A stretch of DNA of 64,000 bases from the NCBI GenBank assembly GCA_014843695.1, contig CM026401.1, forward strand, positions 24,136,597-24,200,596. The letters are read 5' to 3'. Below the pieces are notes generated by a model. The model was given only the letters and a program-made list of their open reading frames with translations. It ran no database searches and was not told the origin of the DNA. This document shows, piece by piece, positions 16,797 to 29,300 of the stretch. The stretch is from Archivesica marissinica (Eukaryota; Mollusca; Bivalvia; Venerida; Vesicomyidae). Position 1 is the first letter of the stretch. Each line of letters begins with the position of its first letter. The position numbers and the translations under genes are program-made.

Positions 16797-16895
16797 TAAT
16801 TTGTTGTGTGTTGTTTTGTTGGTGTTGTTTTGTTTTGTGTTGTTTTGTGTTTGTGTTGTTTGTTTTGTTTTGTGTGTTGTTTGTGTTTGTGCTTG
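16797..16895. repeat. Longest GT/T-rich insert in the 49/61-bp array
   Basis: About 100 bp of irregular TTGTTTTGT and GTGTTGT motifs sits between CTGATCCTGTAA and CCCTGTAACATT. It is the largest of the GT-rich inserts, again at the point that corresponds to the exon start in the minus-strand unit. Confidence 0.85.
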
Positions 16896-19800
16896 TCCCT
16901 GTAACATTACAATACAGTATACCCTCATACAGCACACTGCCTGATCCCTGTAACATTACAATACAGTATACCCTCACATAGCACTGCCTGATCCCTGTAA
17001 CATTACAATACAGTATACCCTCACACAGCACACTGCCTGATCCCTGTAACATTACAATACAGTATACCATCACATAGCACACTGCCTGATCCCTGTAACA
17101 TTACAATACAGTATACCCTCACACTGCACACTGCCTGATCCTCTAATGCTTCCCTGTAACATTACAATACAGTATACCCTCACACAGCACACTGCCTGAT
17201 CCCTGTAACATTACAATACAGTATACCCTCACACTGCACACTGTCTGATCCTCTAATGCTTCCTTGTAACATTGCAATACAGTATACGCTCACACAGCAC
17301 ACTGCCTGATCCCTGTAACATTACAATACAGTATACCCTCACACAGCACACTGCCTGATCCCTGTAACGTTACAGTACAGTATACCCTCACATAGCACTG
17401 CCTGATCCTCCCTGTAACATTACAATACAGTACACCCTCACACAGCACACTGCCTGATCCCTGTAACATTACAATACAGTACACCCTCACACAGTACACT
17501 GTCTGATCCCTGTAACATTACAATACAGTATACCTCACACAGCACACTGCCTGATCCCTGTAACATTACAATACAGTATACCTTCACATAGCACACTGTC
17601 TGATCCCTGTAACATTACAATACAGTATACCCTCACACAGCACACTGTCTGATCCCTGTAACATTACAATACAGTATACCCTCACACAGCACACTGCCTG
17701 ATCCCTGTAACATTACAATACAGTATACCCTCACATAGCACACTGCCTGATCCCTGTAACATTACAATACAGTATACCCTCACATAGCACACTGCCTGAT
17801 CCCTGTAACATTACAATACAGTATACCCTCACATAGCACACTGCCTGATCCCTGTAACATTACAATACAGTACACCCTCACACTGCACACTGCCTGATCC
17901 TCTAATGCTTCCCTGCAACATTACAATACAGTATACCTTCACACAGCACACTGCCTGATCCCTGTAACATTACAATACAGTATACCCTCACACTGCACAC
18001 TGCCTGATCCTTTGTTCCCTGTAACATTACAATACAGTATACCCTCACACTGCACACTGCCTGATCCCTGTAACATTACAATACAGTATACCCTCACACT
18101 GCACACTGCCTGATCCCTGTAACATTACAATACAGTATACCCTCACACAGCACACTGCCTGATCCCTGTAACATTACAATACAGTATACCCTCACACTGC
18201 ACACTGCCTGATCCTCTAATGCTTCCCTGTAACATTACAATACAGTATACCCCTCACATAGCACACTGCCTGATCCCTGTAACAGTACAATACAGTACAC
18301 CCTCACACAGCACACCGCCTGATCCCTGTAACATTACAATACAGTATACCCTCACACAGCACACTGCTTGATCCCTGTAACATTACAATACAGTATACTA
18401 TCACACAGCCTGATCCCTGTAACATTATAGTACAGTATACCCTCACACAGCACACTGCTTGATTCCTGTAAAATTACAATACAGTATACCTTCACACAGC
18501 ACACTGCCTGATCCCTGTAACATTACAGTACAGTATACCCCTCACACAGCACACTACTTGATCCCTGTAACATTACAATACAGTATACCCTCACACAGCA
18601 CACTGCCTGATCCCTGTAACATTACAATACAGTATACCCTCACATAGCACACTGCCTGATCCCTGTAACATTACAATACAGTATACCCTCACACAGCACA
18701 CTGCCTGATCCCTGTAACATTACAATACAGTATACCCTCACACAGCACACTGCCTGATCCCTGTAACATTACAATACAGTATACCCTCACACAGCACACT
18801 GCCTGATCCCTGTAACATTACAGTACAGTATACCCTCACACAGTACACTGTCTGATCCCTGTAACATTACAATACAGTATACCCTCACACAGCACACTGC
18901 CTGATCCCTGTAACATTACAATACAGTACACCCCCACACAGCACACTGCCTGATCCCTGTAACATTACAATACAGTATACCCTCACACAGCACACTGCCT
19001 GATCCCTGTAACATTACAATATAGTATACCCTCACATAGCACACTGCCTGATCCCTGTAACATTACAATACAGTATACCCTCACATAGCACACTGCCTGA
19101 TCCCTGTAACATTACAATACAGTATACCCTCACATAGCACACTGCCTGATCCTCTAATGCTTCCCTGTACCATTACAATACAGTATACCCTCAGACAGCA
19201 CACTGCCTGATCCCTGTAACATTACAATACAATATACCACTACACAGCACACTGCCTGATCCCTGTAACATTACAATACAGTATACCCTCACACAGCACA
19301 CTGCCTGATCCCTGTAACATTACAATACAGTATACCCTCACACAGCACACTGCCTGATCCTCTAATGCTTCCCTGTAACATTACAATACAGTATACCCTC
19401 ACACAGCACACTGCCTGATCCCTGTAACATTACAATACAGTATACCCTCACACAGCACACTGCCTGATCCCTGTAACATTACAATACAGTATACCCTCAC
19501 ACAGCACACTGCCTGATCCCTGTAACATTACAGTACAGTATACGCTCACAAAGTACACTGCCTGATCCCTGTAACATTACAGTACAGTATACCCTCACAA
19601 AGTACACTGCCTGATCCCTGTAACATTACAGTACAGTATACCCTCACATTAGCACACTGCCTGATCCTCTAATGCTTCCCAGTAACATTACAATACAGTA
19701 TACCCTCACACAGCACACTGCCTGATCCCTGTAACATTACAATACAGTATACCCTCACACTGCACACTGCCTGATCCTCTAATGCTTCCCTGTAACATTA

Positions 19801-22800
19801 CAACACAGTATACCCTCACACAGCACACTGCCTGATCCCTGTAACATTACAGTACAGTATACCCTCACACAGTACACTGTCTGATCCCTGTAACATTACA
19901 ATACAGTATACCCTCACACAGCACACTGCCTGATCCCTGTAACATTACAATACAGTATACCTTCACATAGCACACTGTCTGATCCCTGTATCATTACAAT
20001 ACAGTATACCCTCACATAGCACACTGCCTGATCCTCTAATGCTTCCCTGTAACATTACAATACAGTATACCCTCACACAGCACACTGCCTGATCCTCTAA
20101 TGCCTCCTTGTAACATTACAATACAGTATACCCTCACACTGCACACTGCCTGATCCTTGTAACATTACAATACAGTATACCTTTACACAGCACACTGCCT
20201 GATCCCTGTAACATTACAATACAGTATACCCTCACACAGCACACTGCCTGATCCTCTAATGCTTCCTTGTAACATTACAATACAGTAGACCCTCACACAG
20301 CACACTGCCTGATCCCTGTAACATTACAATACAGTATACCCTCACACAGCACACTGCCTGATCCTCTAATGCTTCCTTGTAACATTACAATACAGTATAC
20401 CCTCACACAGCACACTGCCTGATCCCTGTAACATTACAATACAGTATACCCTCACACAGCACACTGCCTGATCCCTGTAACATTACAATACAGTATACCC
20501 TCACACAGCACACTGCCTGATCCTCTAATGCTTCCCTGTAACATTACAATACAGTATACCCTCACACAGCACACGGCCCGATCCCTGTAACATTACAATA
20601 CAGTATACCCTCACACAGCACACTGCCTGATCCCTGTAACATTACAATACAGTATACACTCACACAGCACACTGCCTGATCCTCTAATGCTTCCCTGTAA
20701 CATTACAATACAGTATACCCTCACACAGCACACTGCCTGATCCTTGTAACATTACAATACAGTATACCCTCACACAGCACACTGCCTGATCCCTGTAACA
20801 TTACAATACAGTATACCTTCACATAGCACACTGTCTGATCCCTGTATCATTACAATACAGTATACCCTCACATAGCACACTGCCTGATCCTCTAATGCTT
20901 CCCTGTAACATTACAATACAGTATACCCTCACACAGCACACTGCCTGATCCTCTAATGCCTCCTTGTAACATTACAATACAGTATACCCTCACACTGCAC
21001 ACTGCCTGATCCTTGTAACATTACAATACAGTATACCCTCACACAGCACACTGCCTGATCCCTGTAACATTACAATACAGTATACCCTCACACAGCACAC
21101 TGCCTGATCCTCTAATGTTCCTGTAACATTACAATACAGTATACCCTCACACAGCACACTGCCTGATCCCTGTAACATTACAATACAGTATACCCTCACA
21201 CAGCACACTGCCTGATCCTCTAATGCTTCCTTGTAACATTACAATACAGTATACCCTCACACAGCACACTGCCTGATCCCTGTAACATTACAATACAGTA
21301 TACCCTCACACAGCACACTGCCTGATCCCTGTAACATTACAATACAGTATACCCTCACACAGCACACTGCCTGATCCTCTAATGCTTCCTGTAACATTAC
21401 AATACAGTATACCCTCACACAGCACACTGCCTGATCCCTGTAACATTACAATACAGTATACCCTCACACAGCACACTGCCTGATCCCTGTAACATTACAA
21501 TACAGTATACCCTCACACAGCACACTGCCTGATCCTCTAATGCTTCCCTGTAACATTACAATACAGTATACCCTCACACAGCACACTGCCTGATCCCTGT
21601 AACATTACAATACAGTATACCCTCACACAGCACACTGCCTGATCCTCTAATGCTTCCTTGTAACATTACAATACAGTATACTCTCACACAGCACACTGCC
21701 TGATCGCTGTAACATTACAATACAGTATACCCCTCACACAGCACACTGCCTGATCCATGTAACATTACAATACAGTATACCCTCACACAGCACACTGCCT
21801 GATCCCTGTAACATTACAATACAGTATACCCTCACACTGCACACTGCCTGATCCTCTAATGCTTCCCTGTAACATTACAATACAGTATACCCTCACACAG
21901 CACACTGCCTGATCCCTGTAACATTACAATACAGTATACCCTCACACAGCACACTGCATGATCCCTGTAACATTATAGTACAGTATACCCTCACATAGCA
22001 CACTGCCTGATCCCTGTAACATTATAATACAGTATACCCTCACACTGCACACTGCCTGATCCTCTAATGCTTCCTTGTAACATTACAATACAGTATTCCC
22101 TCACACAGCACACTGCCTGATCCCTGTAACATTACAGTACAGTATACCCTCACACAGCACACTGCCTGATCCCTGTAACATTACAATACAGTATACCCTC
22201 ACACAGCACACTGCCTGATCCCTGTAACATTACAGTACAGTATACCCTCACACAGCACACTGCCTGATCCCTGTAACATTACAATACAGTATACCCTCAC
22301 ACAGCACACTGCCTGATCCTCTAATGCTTCCCTGTAACATTACAATACAGTATACCCTCACACAGCACACTGCCTGATCCCTGTAACATTACAATACAGT
22401 ATACCCTCACACAGCACACTGCCTGATCCTCTAATGCTTCCTTGTAACATTACAATACAGTATACTCTCACACAGCACACTGCCTGATCGCTGTAACATT
22501 ACAATACAGTATACCCCTCACACAGCACACTGCCTGATCCATGTAACATTACAATACAGTATACCCTCACACAGCACACTGCCTGATCCCTGTAACATTA
22601 CAATACAGTATACCCTCACACAGCACACTGCCTGATCCATGTAACATTACAATACAGTATACCCTCACACTGCACACTGCCTGATCCTTGTAACATTACA
22701 ATACAGTATACCTTCACACAGCCCACTGCCTGATCACTGTAACATTACAATACAGTATACCCTCACACAGCACACTGCCTGATCCCTGTAACATTACAAT

Positions 22801-23799
22801 ACAGTATACCCTCACACTGCACACTGCCTGATCCTCTAATGTTTCCTTGTAACATTACAATACAGTATACCCTCACACAGCACACTACCTGATCCCTGTA
22901 ACATTACAATATAGTATACCCTCACACAGCACACTGCCTGATCCCTGTAACATTACAATACAGTATACCCTCACATAGCACACTGCCTGATCCCTGTAAC
23001 ATTACAATACAGTATACCCTCACACAGCACACTGCCTGATCCTCTAATGCTTTCCTGTAACATTACAATACAGTATACCCTCACACAGCACACTGCCTGA
23101 TCCTCTAATGCTTCCCTGTAACATTACAATACAGTATACCCTCACACAGCACACTGCCTGATCCCTGTAACATTACAATACAGTATACCCTCACATAGCA
23201 CTGCCTGATCCCTGTAACATTACAATACAGTATACCCTCACACAGCACACTGCCTGATCCCTGTAACATTACAATACAGTATACCCTCACATAGCACACT
23301 GCCTGATCCCTGTAACATTACAATATAATACAATACAGTATACCCTCACACAGCACACTGCCTGATCCTCTAATGCTTCCTTGTAACATTACAATACAGT
23401 ATACCCTCACACAGCACACTGCCTGATCCCTGTAACATTACAATACAGTATACCCTCACACAGCACACTGCCTGATCCTCTAATGCTTCCTTGTAACATT
23501 ACAATACAGTATACCCTCACACAGCACACTGCCTGATCCCTGTAACATTACAATACAGTATACCCTCACACAGCACACTGCCTGATCCCTGTAACATTAC
23601 AATACAGTATACCCCTCACACAGCACACTGCCTGATCCATGTAACATTACAATACAGTATACCCTCACACTGCACACTGCCTGATCCTCTAATGCTTCCC
23701 TGTAACATTACAATACAGTATACCCCTCACATATTACCCTGTCTTACCAGCATCCTACAATACCCTCCCCACTAATGTTAACAAGATGAGCCAACTTAC

Positions 23800-23905
23800 G
23801 GAGTGACTTTCTCATATTGCAGTTTGGTCATGTAGTAGTTACGTTTATGATGTCTAAATTCATCACTCAATGTATCATCATCGGAGAAATCATCAGATAA
23901 ACCTT
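23800..23905 (-). CDS. XRN1: XRN1 exon G
   Basis: A 106-nt exon with acceptor TAATTTCAG and donor ACTCC|GTAAGT. Two bases complete Glu, then GLSDDFSDDDTLSDEF and RHHKRNYYMTKLQYEKVT, ending with CC of a Pro codon. The D-rich run followed by EFR-HKR-YYMTK is a recognised XRN1 signature. The donor GTAAGT is close to consensus. The 49/61-bp satellite begins only about 65 bp into the next intron and fills it completely. Confidence 0.94.
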
Positions 23906-24668
23906 CTGAAATTACAAGAAGGCTCTATAGGTGGTTTATACGTAAATAAGCGGAGGTGCATCAGAGGTCCACTCCACTGTAGTCTTAATAACTAATATAG
24001 TTCATTTTTCTATATATAGTTATTGTGTGACTTGAGAAATTCTGTGACTTGAGAATACTTATAGGTTCATGTGTACAAAAAATGTGATAAAAGAAGTCAG
24101 GCAATGCAAACTCAAGATTGGGGATAGTTGCGGAGGAATACAGTGTGTAAACAGGTGACTGCTGCCAATGCTCATCATTACATTTGTGATATGTTTGCTG
24201 TTTTTCAGCTTGAATATTTTGAAAGTTTCCAATAAAAGCTTTTTAAAGCAAATTTAACATAAAAAAGCAATGTGTGAAACTGTAAACAGACATGGGGTCA
24301 AATGCAAAAGACATTTTCTGAAATATTTGCATTTGAAGTTTTCAAATGTATTTGCATTAGATGACAATTTCAAATACTGTCAAATATTATATGATCTCAT
24401 GTGAATGATAATGTATGTATATATATATATATATATATAATTATGAAACTTTGAAATAAATAAGTACTATCTGAAAGTATTTTGGAGCGGGGGGGGGGTA
24501 AGATGATCATTAAGCATACCATTCATCAAAGTGCAATGCTCTAAACGTACATGATCAAGTTCATGACGAAGCCTGGAGTAGATACCAACAGTAGTTTTCA
24601 CACATACAAAAAGTTTAGCATCATGCTTGACATCCGTAACATTAAATAAAACTGTCTGATGTTCATAC
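23906..24668 (-). other. XRN1 intron between exons F and G, unique sequence
   Basis: AT-rich intron with no satellite. It includes a (TA)n run near 24416-24438 and a run of ten G at about 24489-24498. I see no further exon, RNA gene or transposon in it. Confidence 0.8.
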
Positions 24669-24825
24669 CTTCCTGAAATATAGAGTCAATGACTTCAGTT
24701 CCCAGTTCCTCCATCGGAGAGTCTAGCACATCGGAATCGACCATACCACCACCCAATACATCAAACCGGTTTCTTCCCTCACTCTTGTTCTTTATCATGC
24801 TATTTACTTTATTATACGTCTGTTT
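24669..24825 (-). CDS. XRN1: XRN1 exon F, variable acidic linker
   Basis: A 157-nt exon with acceptor TTGTTTTCAG and donor CAGGAAG|GTATGA. It has 52 codons plus one base, beginning KQTYNKVNSMIKNKSEGRNR, continuing with a Gly triplet and an acidic stretch (VDSDVLDSPMEELGTEVID), and ending IFQE. Sequence conservation with vertebrate XRN1 is weak here, as expected for the low-complexity loop between the conserved nuclease blocks. The call rests on clean splice sites, matching phases on both sides (0 in, 1 out) and the position between two clear XRN1 exons. Confidence 0.85.
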
Positions 24826-24941
24826 CTGAAAACAATTCAGTTTTTACTAGTCATTATCACTAGTACAGGATGCTACTTCCTTGCTGTCAAATCAAGGTGC
24901 ATAAACTATGGATAGCACAACACATTCCAGCTTATATCTAC

Positions 24942-25064
24942 CTGGTTTTTGCCGATTTTCCTGGCTGCTGACAGAAGTTCTGCTTTCCCTACACTAGCCT
25001 CAGACTTCTTCGATTCTAACCATTTCAGGTCCCCAACTTGATCAGAAAATGTGTCAAAATCAAA
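24942..25064 (-). CDS. XRN1: XRN1 exon E
   Basis: A 123-nt exon of 41 whole codons, with acceptor AATTTCAG and donor AACCAG|GTAGAT. It reads FDFDTFSDQVGDLKWLESKK, then a lysine-rich stretch ending in ARKIGKNQ. The FD---F-----DLKW-ESK pattern matches XRN1 directly after the exon D helix. The rest is charged and likely part of the variable linker inside the nuclease region. A short 116-bp intron separates it from exon F. Upstream is a 12.8-kb intron filled with three satellites and transposon remnants. Confidence 0.92.
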
Positions 25065-25193
25065 CTGAAATTAATAATTATTAATACACATTATTTAACT
25101 GATTCAATAAAGTAGCCCATATAGTCTGCATATAGTTAATCTTTAAAGACATATTCATGTTCATGACTGTATGAGAGTGTCCTGCTTTAAATC

Positions 25194-26220
25194 AGCAGAT
25201 TGCTACAGAGAAATGCAGATCGACAGAGAAACGCAGATCGACAGAGAAACGCAGATTGCTACAGAGAAATGCAGATTGACAGAGAAACGCAGATTGCTAC
25301 AGAGAAATGCAGATTGACATAGAAATGCAAATTGACATAGAAATGCAGATTGACAGAGAAACGCAGATTGACAGAGAAATGCAGATTGACAGAGAAACGC
25401 AGATTGACAGAGAAATGCAGATTGACAGAGAAACGCAGATTGACAGAAACGCAGATCGACAGAGAAACGCAGATTGCTACAGAGAAATGCAGATCGACAG
25501 AGAAACGCAGATTGCTACAGAGAAATGCAAATTGACATAGAAATGCAGATTGACAGAGAAACGCAGATTGACAGAGAAATGCAGATTGACAGAGAAACGC
25601 AGATTGACAGAGAAATGCAGATTGACAGAGAAACGCAGATTGACAGAGAAACGCAGATTGACAGAGAAACGCAGATTGCTACAGAGAAATGCAGATTGAC
25701 AGAGAAACGCAGATTGACAGAGAAACGCAGATTGCTACAGAGAAATGCAGATTGACAGAGAAACACAGATTGACAGAGAAATGCAGATTGCTACAGAGAA
25801 ATGCAGATTGACAGAGAAATGCAGATTGCTACATAGAAATGCAGATTGACATAGAAATGCAGATTGACAGAGAAATGCAGATTGACAGAGAAATGCAGAT
25901 TGACAGAGAAATGCAGATTGCTACAGAGAAATGCAGATTGCTACATAGAAATGCAGATTGACAGAGAAATGCAGATTGCTACATAGAAACGCAGATTGAC
26001 AGAGAAACGCAGATTGCTACAGAGAAATGCAGATTGACAGAGAAACGCAGATTGACAGAGAAAATGCAGATTGACAGAGAAACGCAGATTGCTACAGAGA
26101 AACGCAGATTGACAGAGAAATGCAGATTGACAGAGAAACGCAGATTGCTACATAGAAACGCAGATTGACAGAGAAACAGATTGCTATTGAGAAACACAGA
26201 TTGCCACAGAGAAACGCAGA
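25194..26220. repeat. 18/20-bp satellite array
   Basis: Alternating units GCAGATTGACAGAGAAAT (18 bp) and GCAGATTGCTACAGAGAAAT (20 bp), with ATG/ACG variation. There are roughly 55 copies. It begins about 130 bp before the acceptor of XRN1 exon E. The open frames on both strands follow from the 18-bp period and are not genes. Confidence 0.96.
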
Positions 26221-26379
26221 AAGAAGAAAAGACATATCGTAGTCAGAATAAGACAAATTTAGATTCTATATTGTTCACGTAAGTTAGCTTTCAAATACTG
26301 GTAATACTGTTTTTGTGATGAAGAGTAGTTATGAATAGCAAACGATTTGAACATCTAAACAGATTTATTCCTTATTGTA

Positions 26380-29300
26380 TATTTAGACTGGAACCATATA
26401 TGTACAGTACCTTAGACATATCTGTAAGGTAGCTTGCATATTTACACTGGAACCATATATGTACATTACCGTAGACATATCTGTAAGGTAGCTTGCATAT
26501 TTAGACTGGAACCATATATGTACAGTACCTTAGACATATCTGTAAGGTAGCTTGCATATTTACACTGGAACCATATATGTACATTACCGTAGACATATCT
26601 GTAAGGTAGCTTGCATATTTACACTGGAACCATATATGTACAGTACTGTAGACATATCTGTAAGGTAGCTTGCATATTTACACTGGAACCATATATGTAC
26701 AGTACCTTAGACATATCTGTAAGGTAGCTTGCATATTTACACTGGAACCATATATGTACAGTACCTTAGACATATCTGTAAGGTAGCTTGCATATTTACA
26801 CTGGAACCATATATGTACAGTACCTTAGACATATCTGTAAGGTAGCTTGCATATTTAGACTGGAACCATATATGTACATTACCTTAGACATATCTGTAAG
26901 GTAGCTTGCATATTTAGACTGGAACCATATATGTACAGTACTGTAGACATATCTGTAAGGTAGCTTGCATATTTACACTGGAACCATATATGTACAGTAC
27001 CTTAGACATATCTGTAAGGTAGCTAGCATATTTAGACTGGAACCATATATGTACAGTACCTTAGACATATCTGTAAGGTAGCTTGCATATTTAGACTGGA
27101 ACCATATATGTACAGTACCTTAGACATATCTGTAAGGTAGCTTGCATATTTAGACTGGAACCATATATGTACATTACCTTAGACATATCTGTAAGGTAGC
27201 TTGCATATTTAGACTGGAACCATATATGTACATTACCTTAGACATATCTGTAAGGTAGCTTGCATATTTAGACTGGAACCATATATGTACAGTACCTTAG
27301 ACATATCTGTAAGGTAGCTTGTATATTTAGACTGGAACCATATATGTACAGTACCTTAGACATATCTGTAAGGTAGCTTGCATATTTAGACTGGAACCAT
27401 ATATGTACAGTACCTTAGACATATATGTAAGGTAGCTTGCATATTTACACTGGAACCATATATGTACAGTACTGTAGACATATATGTAAGGTAGCTTGCA
27501 TATTTACACTGGAACCATATATGTACAGTACCTTAGACATATCTGTAAGGTAGCTAGCATATTTAGACTGGAACCATATATGTACAGTACCTTAGACATA
27601 TCTGTAAGGTAGCTTGCATATTTAGACTGGAACCATATATGTACAGTACCTTAGACATATCTGTAAGGTAGCTTGCATATTTAGACTGGAACCATATATG
27701 TACATTACCTTAGACATATCTGTAAGGTAGCTTGCATATTTAGACTGGAACCATACATGTACAGTACCTTAGACATATCTGTAAGGTAGCTTGTATATTT
27801 AGACTGGAACCATATATGTACAGTACCTTAGACATATTTGTAAGGTAGCTTGCATATTTAGACTGGAACCATATATGTACAGTACCTTAGACATATCTGT
27901 AAGGTAGCTAGCATATTTAGACTGGAACCATATATGTACAGTACCTTAGACATATCTGTAAGGTAGCTTGCATATTTAGACTGGAACCATATATGTACAG
28001 TACCTTAGACATATCTGTAAGGTAGCTTGCATATTTAGACTGGAACCATATATGTACAGTACCTTAGACATATCTGTAAGGTAGCTTGCATATTTAGACT
28101 GGAACCATATATGTACAGTACCTTAGACATATCTGTAAGGTAGCTTGCATATTTAGACTGGAACCATATATGTACAGTACCTTAGACATATCTGTAAGGT
28201 AGCTTGCATATTTAGACTGGAACCATATATGTACAGTACCTTAGACATATCTGTAAGGTAGCTTGCATATTTAGACTGGAACCATATATGTACATTACCG
28301 TAGACATATCTGTAAGGTAGCTTGCATATTTAGACTGGAACCATATATGTACAGTACCTTAGACATATCTGTAAGGTAGCTTGCATATTTAGACTGGAAC
28401 CATATATGTACATTACCTTAGACATATCTGTAAGGTAGCTTGTATATTTATACTGGAACCATATATGTACAGTACCTTAGACATATCTGTAAGGTAGCTT
28501 GCATATTTACACTGGAACCATATATGTACATTACTGTAGACATATCTGTATGGTAGCTTGCATATTTAGACTGGAACCATATATGTACATTACCATAGAC
28601 ATATAAGTAAGGTAGCTTGCATATTTAGACTGGAACCATATATGTACAGTACCGTAGACATATCTGTAAGGTAGCTTGCATATTTAGACTGGAACCATAT
28701 ATGTACATTACTGTAGACATATCTGTATGGTAGCTTGCATATTTAGACTGGAACCATATATGTACATTACCATAGACATATAAGTAAGGTAGCTTGCATA
28801 TTTAGACTGGAACCATATATGTACAGTACCGTAGACATATCTGTAAGGTAGCTTGCATATTTAGACTGGAACCATATATGTACATTACTGTAGACATATC
28901 TGTATGGTAGCTTGCATATTTAGACTGGAACCATATATGTACATTACCATAGACATATAAGTAAGGTAGCTTGCATATTTAGACTGGAACCATATATGTA
29001 CAGTACCGTAGACATATCTGTAAGGTAGCTTGCATATTTACACTGGAACCATATATGTACAGTACCGTAGACATATCTGTAAGGTAGCTTGCATATTTAC
29101 ACTGGAACCATATATGTACAGTACCTTAGACATATCTGTAAGGTAGCTTGCATATTTAGACTGGAACCATATATGTACAGTACCGTAGACATATCTGTAA
29201 GGTAGCTTGCATATTTACACTGGAACCATATATGTACAGTACCGTAGACATATCTGTAAGGTAGCTTGCATATTTACACTGGAACCATATATGTACAGTA

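Larger units (their letters stand above)
2242..23734 (-). repeat. 49/61-bp satellite made of XRN1 splice-junction copies (about 400 units)
   Basis: Unit on the minus strand: intron end (TGTATTGTAATGTTACAG), then exon-H-like GGAAGCATTAGAGGATC, AGGCAGTGTGCTGTGTGAG and GGTATAC. Short 49-bp units lack 12 nt (four codons) from the start of the exon part; long 61-bp units keep it. Against the first 44 nt of exon H the long unit differs at two or three bases plus one deleted A. Some units keep the exon's CTATGTGAG where most have CTGTGTGAG. The array fills almost the whole intron between exons G and H. Open frames of 60-115 aa inside it are repeat artefacts. Confidence 0.97.
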
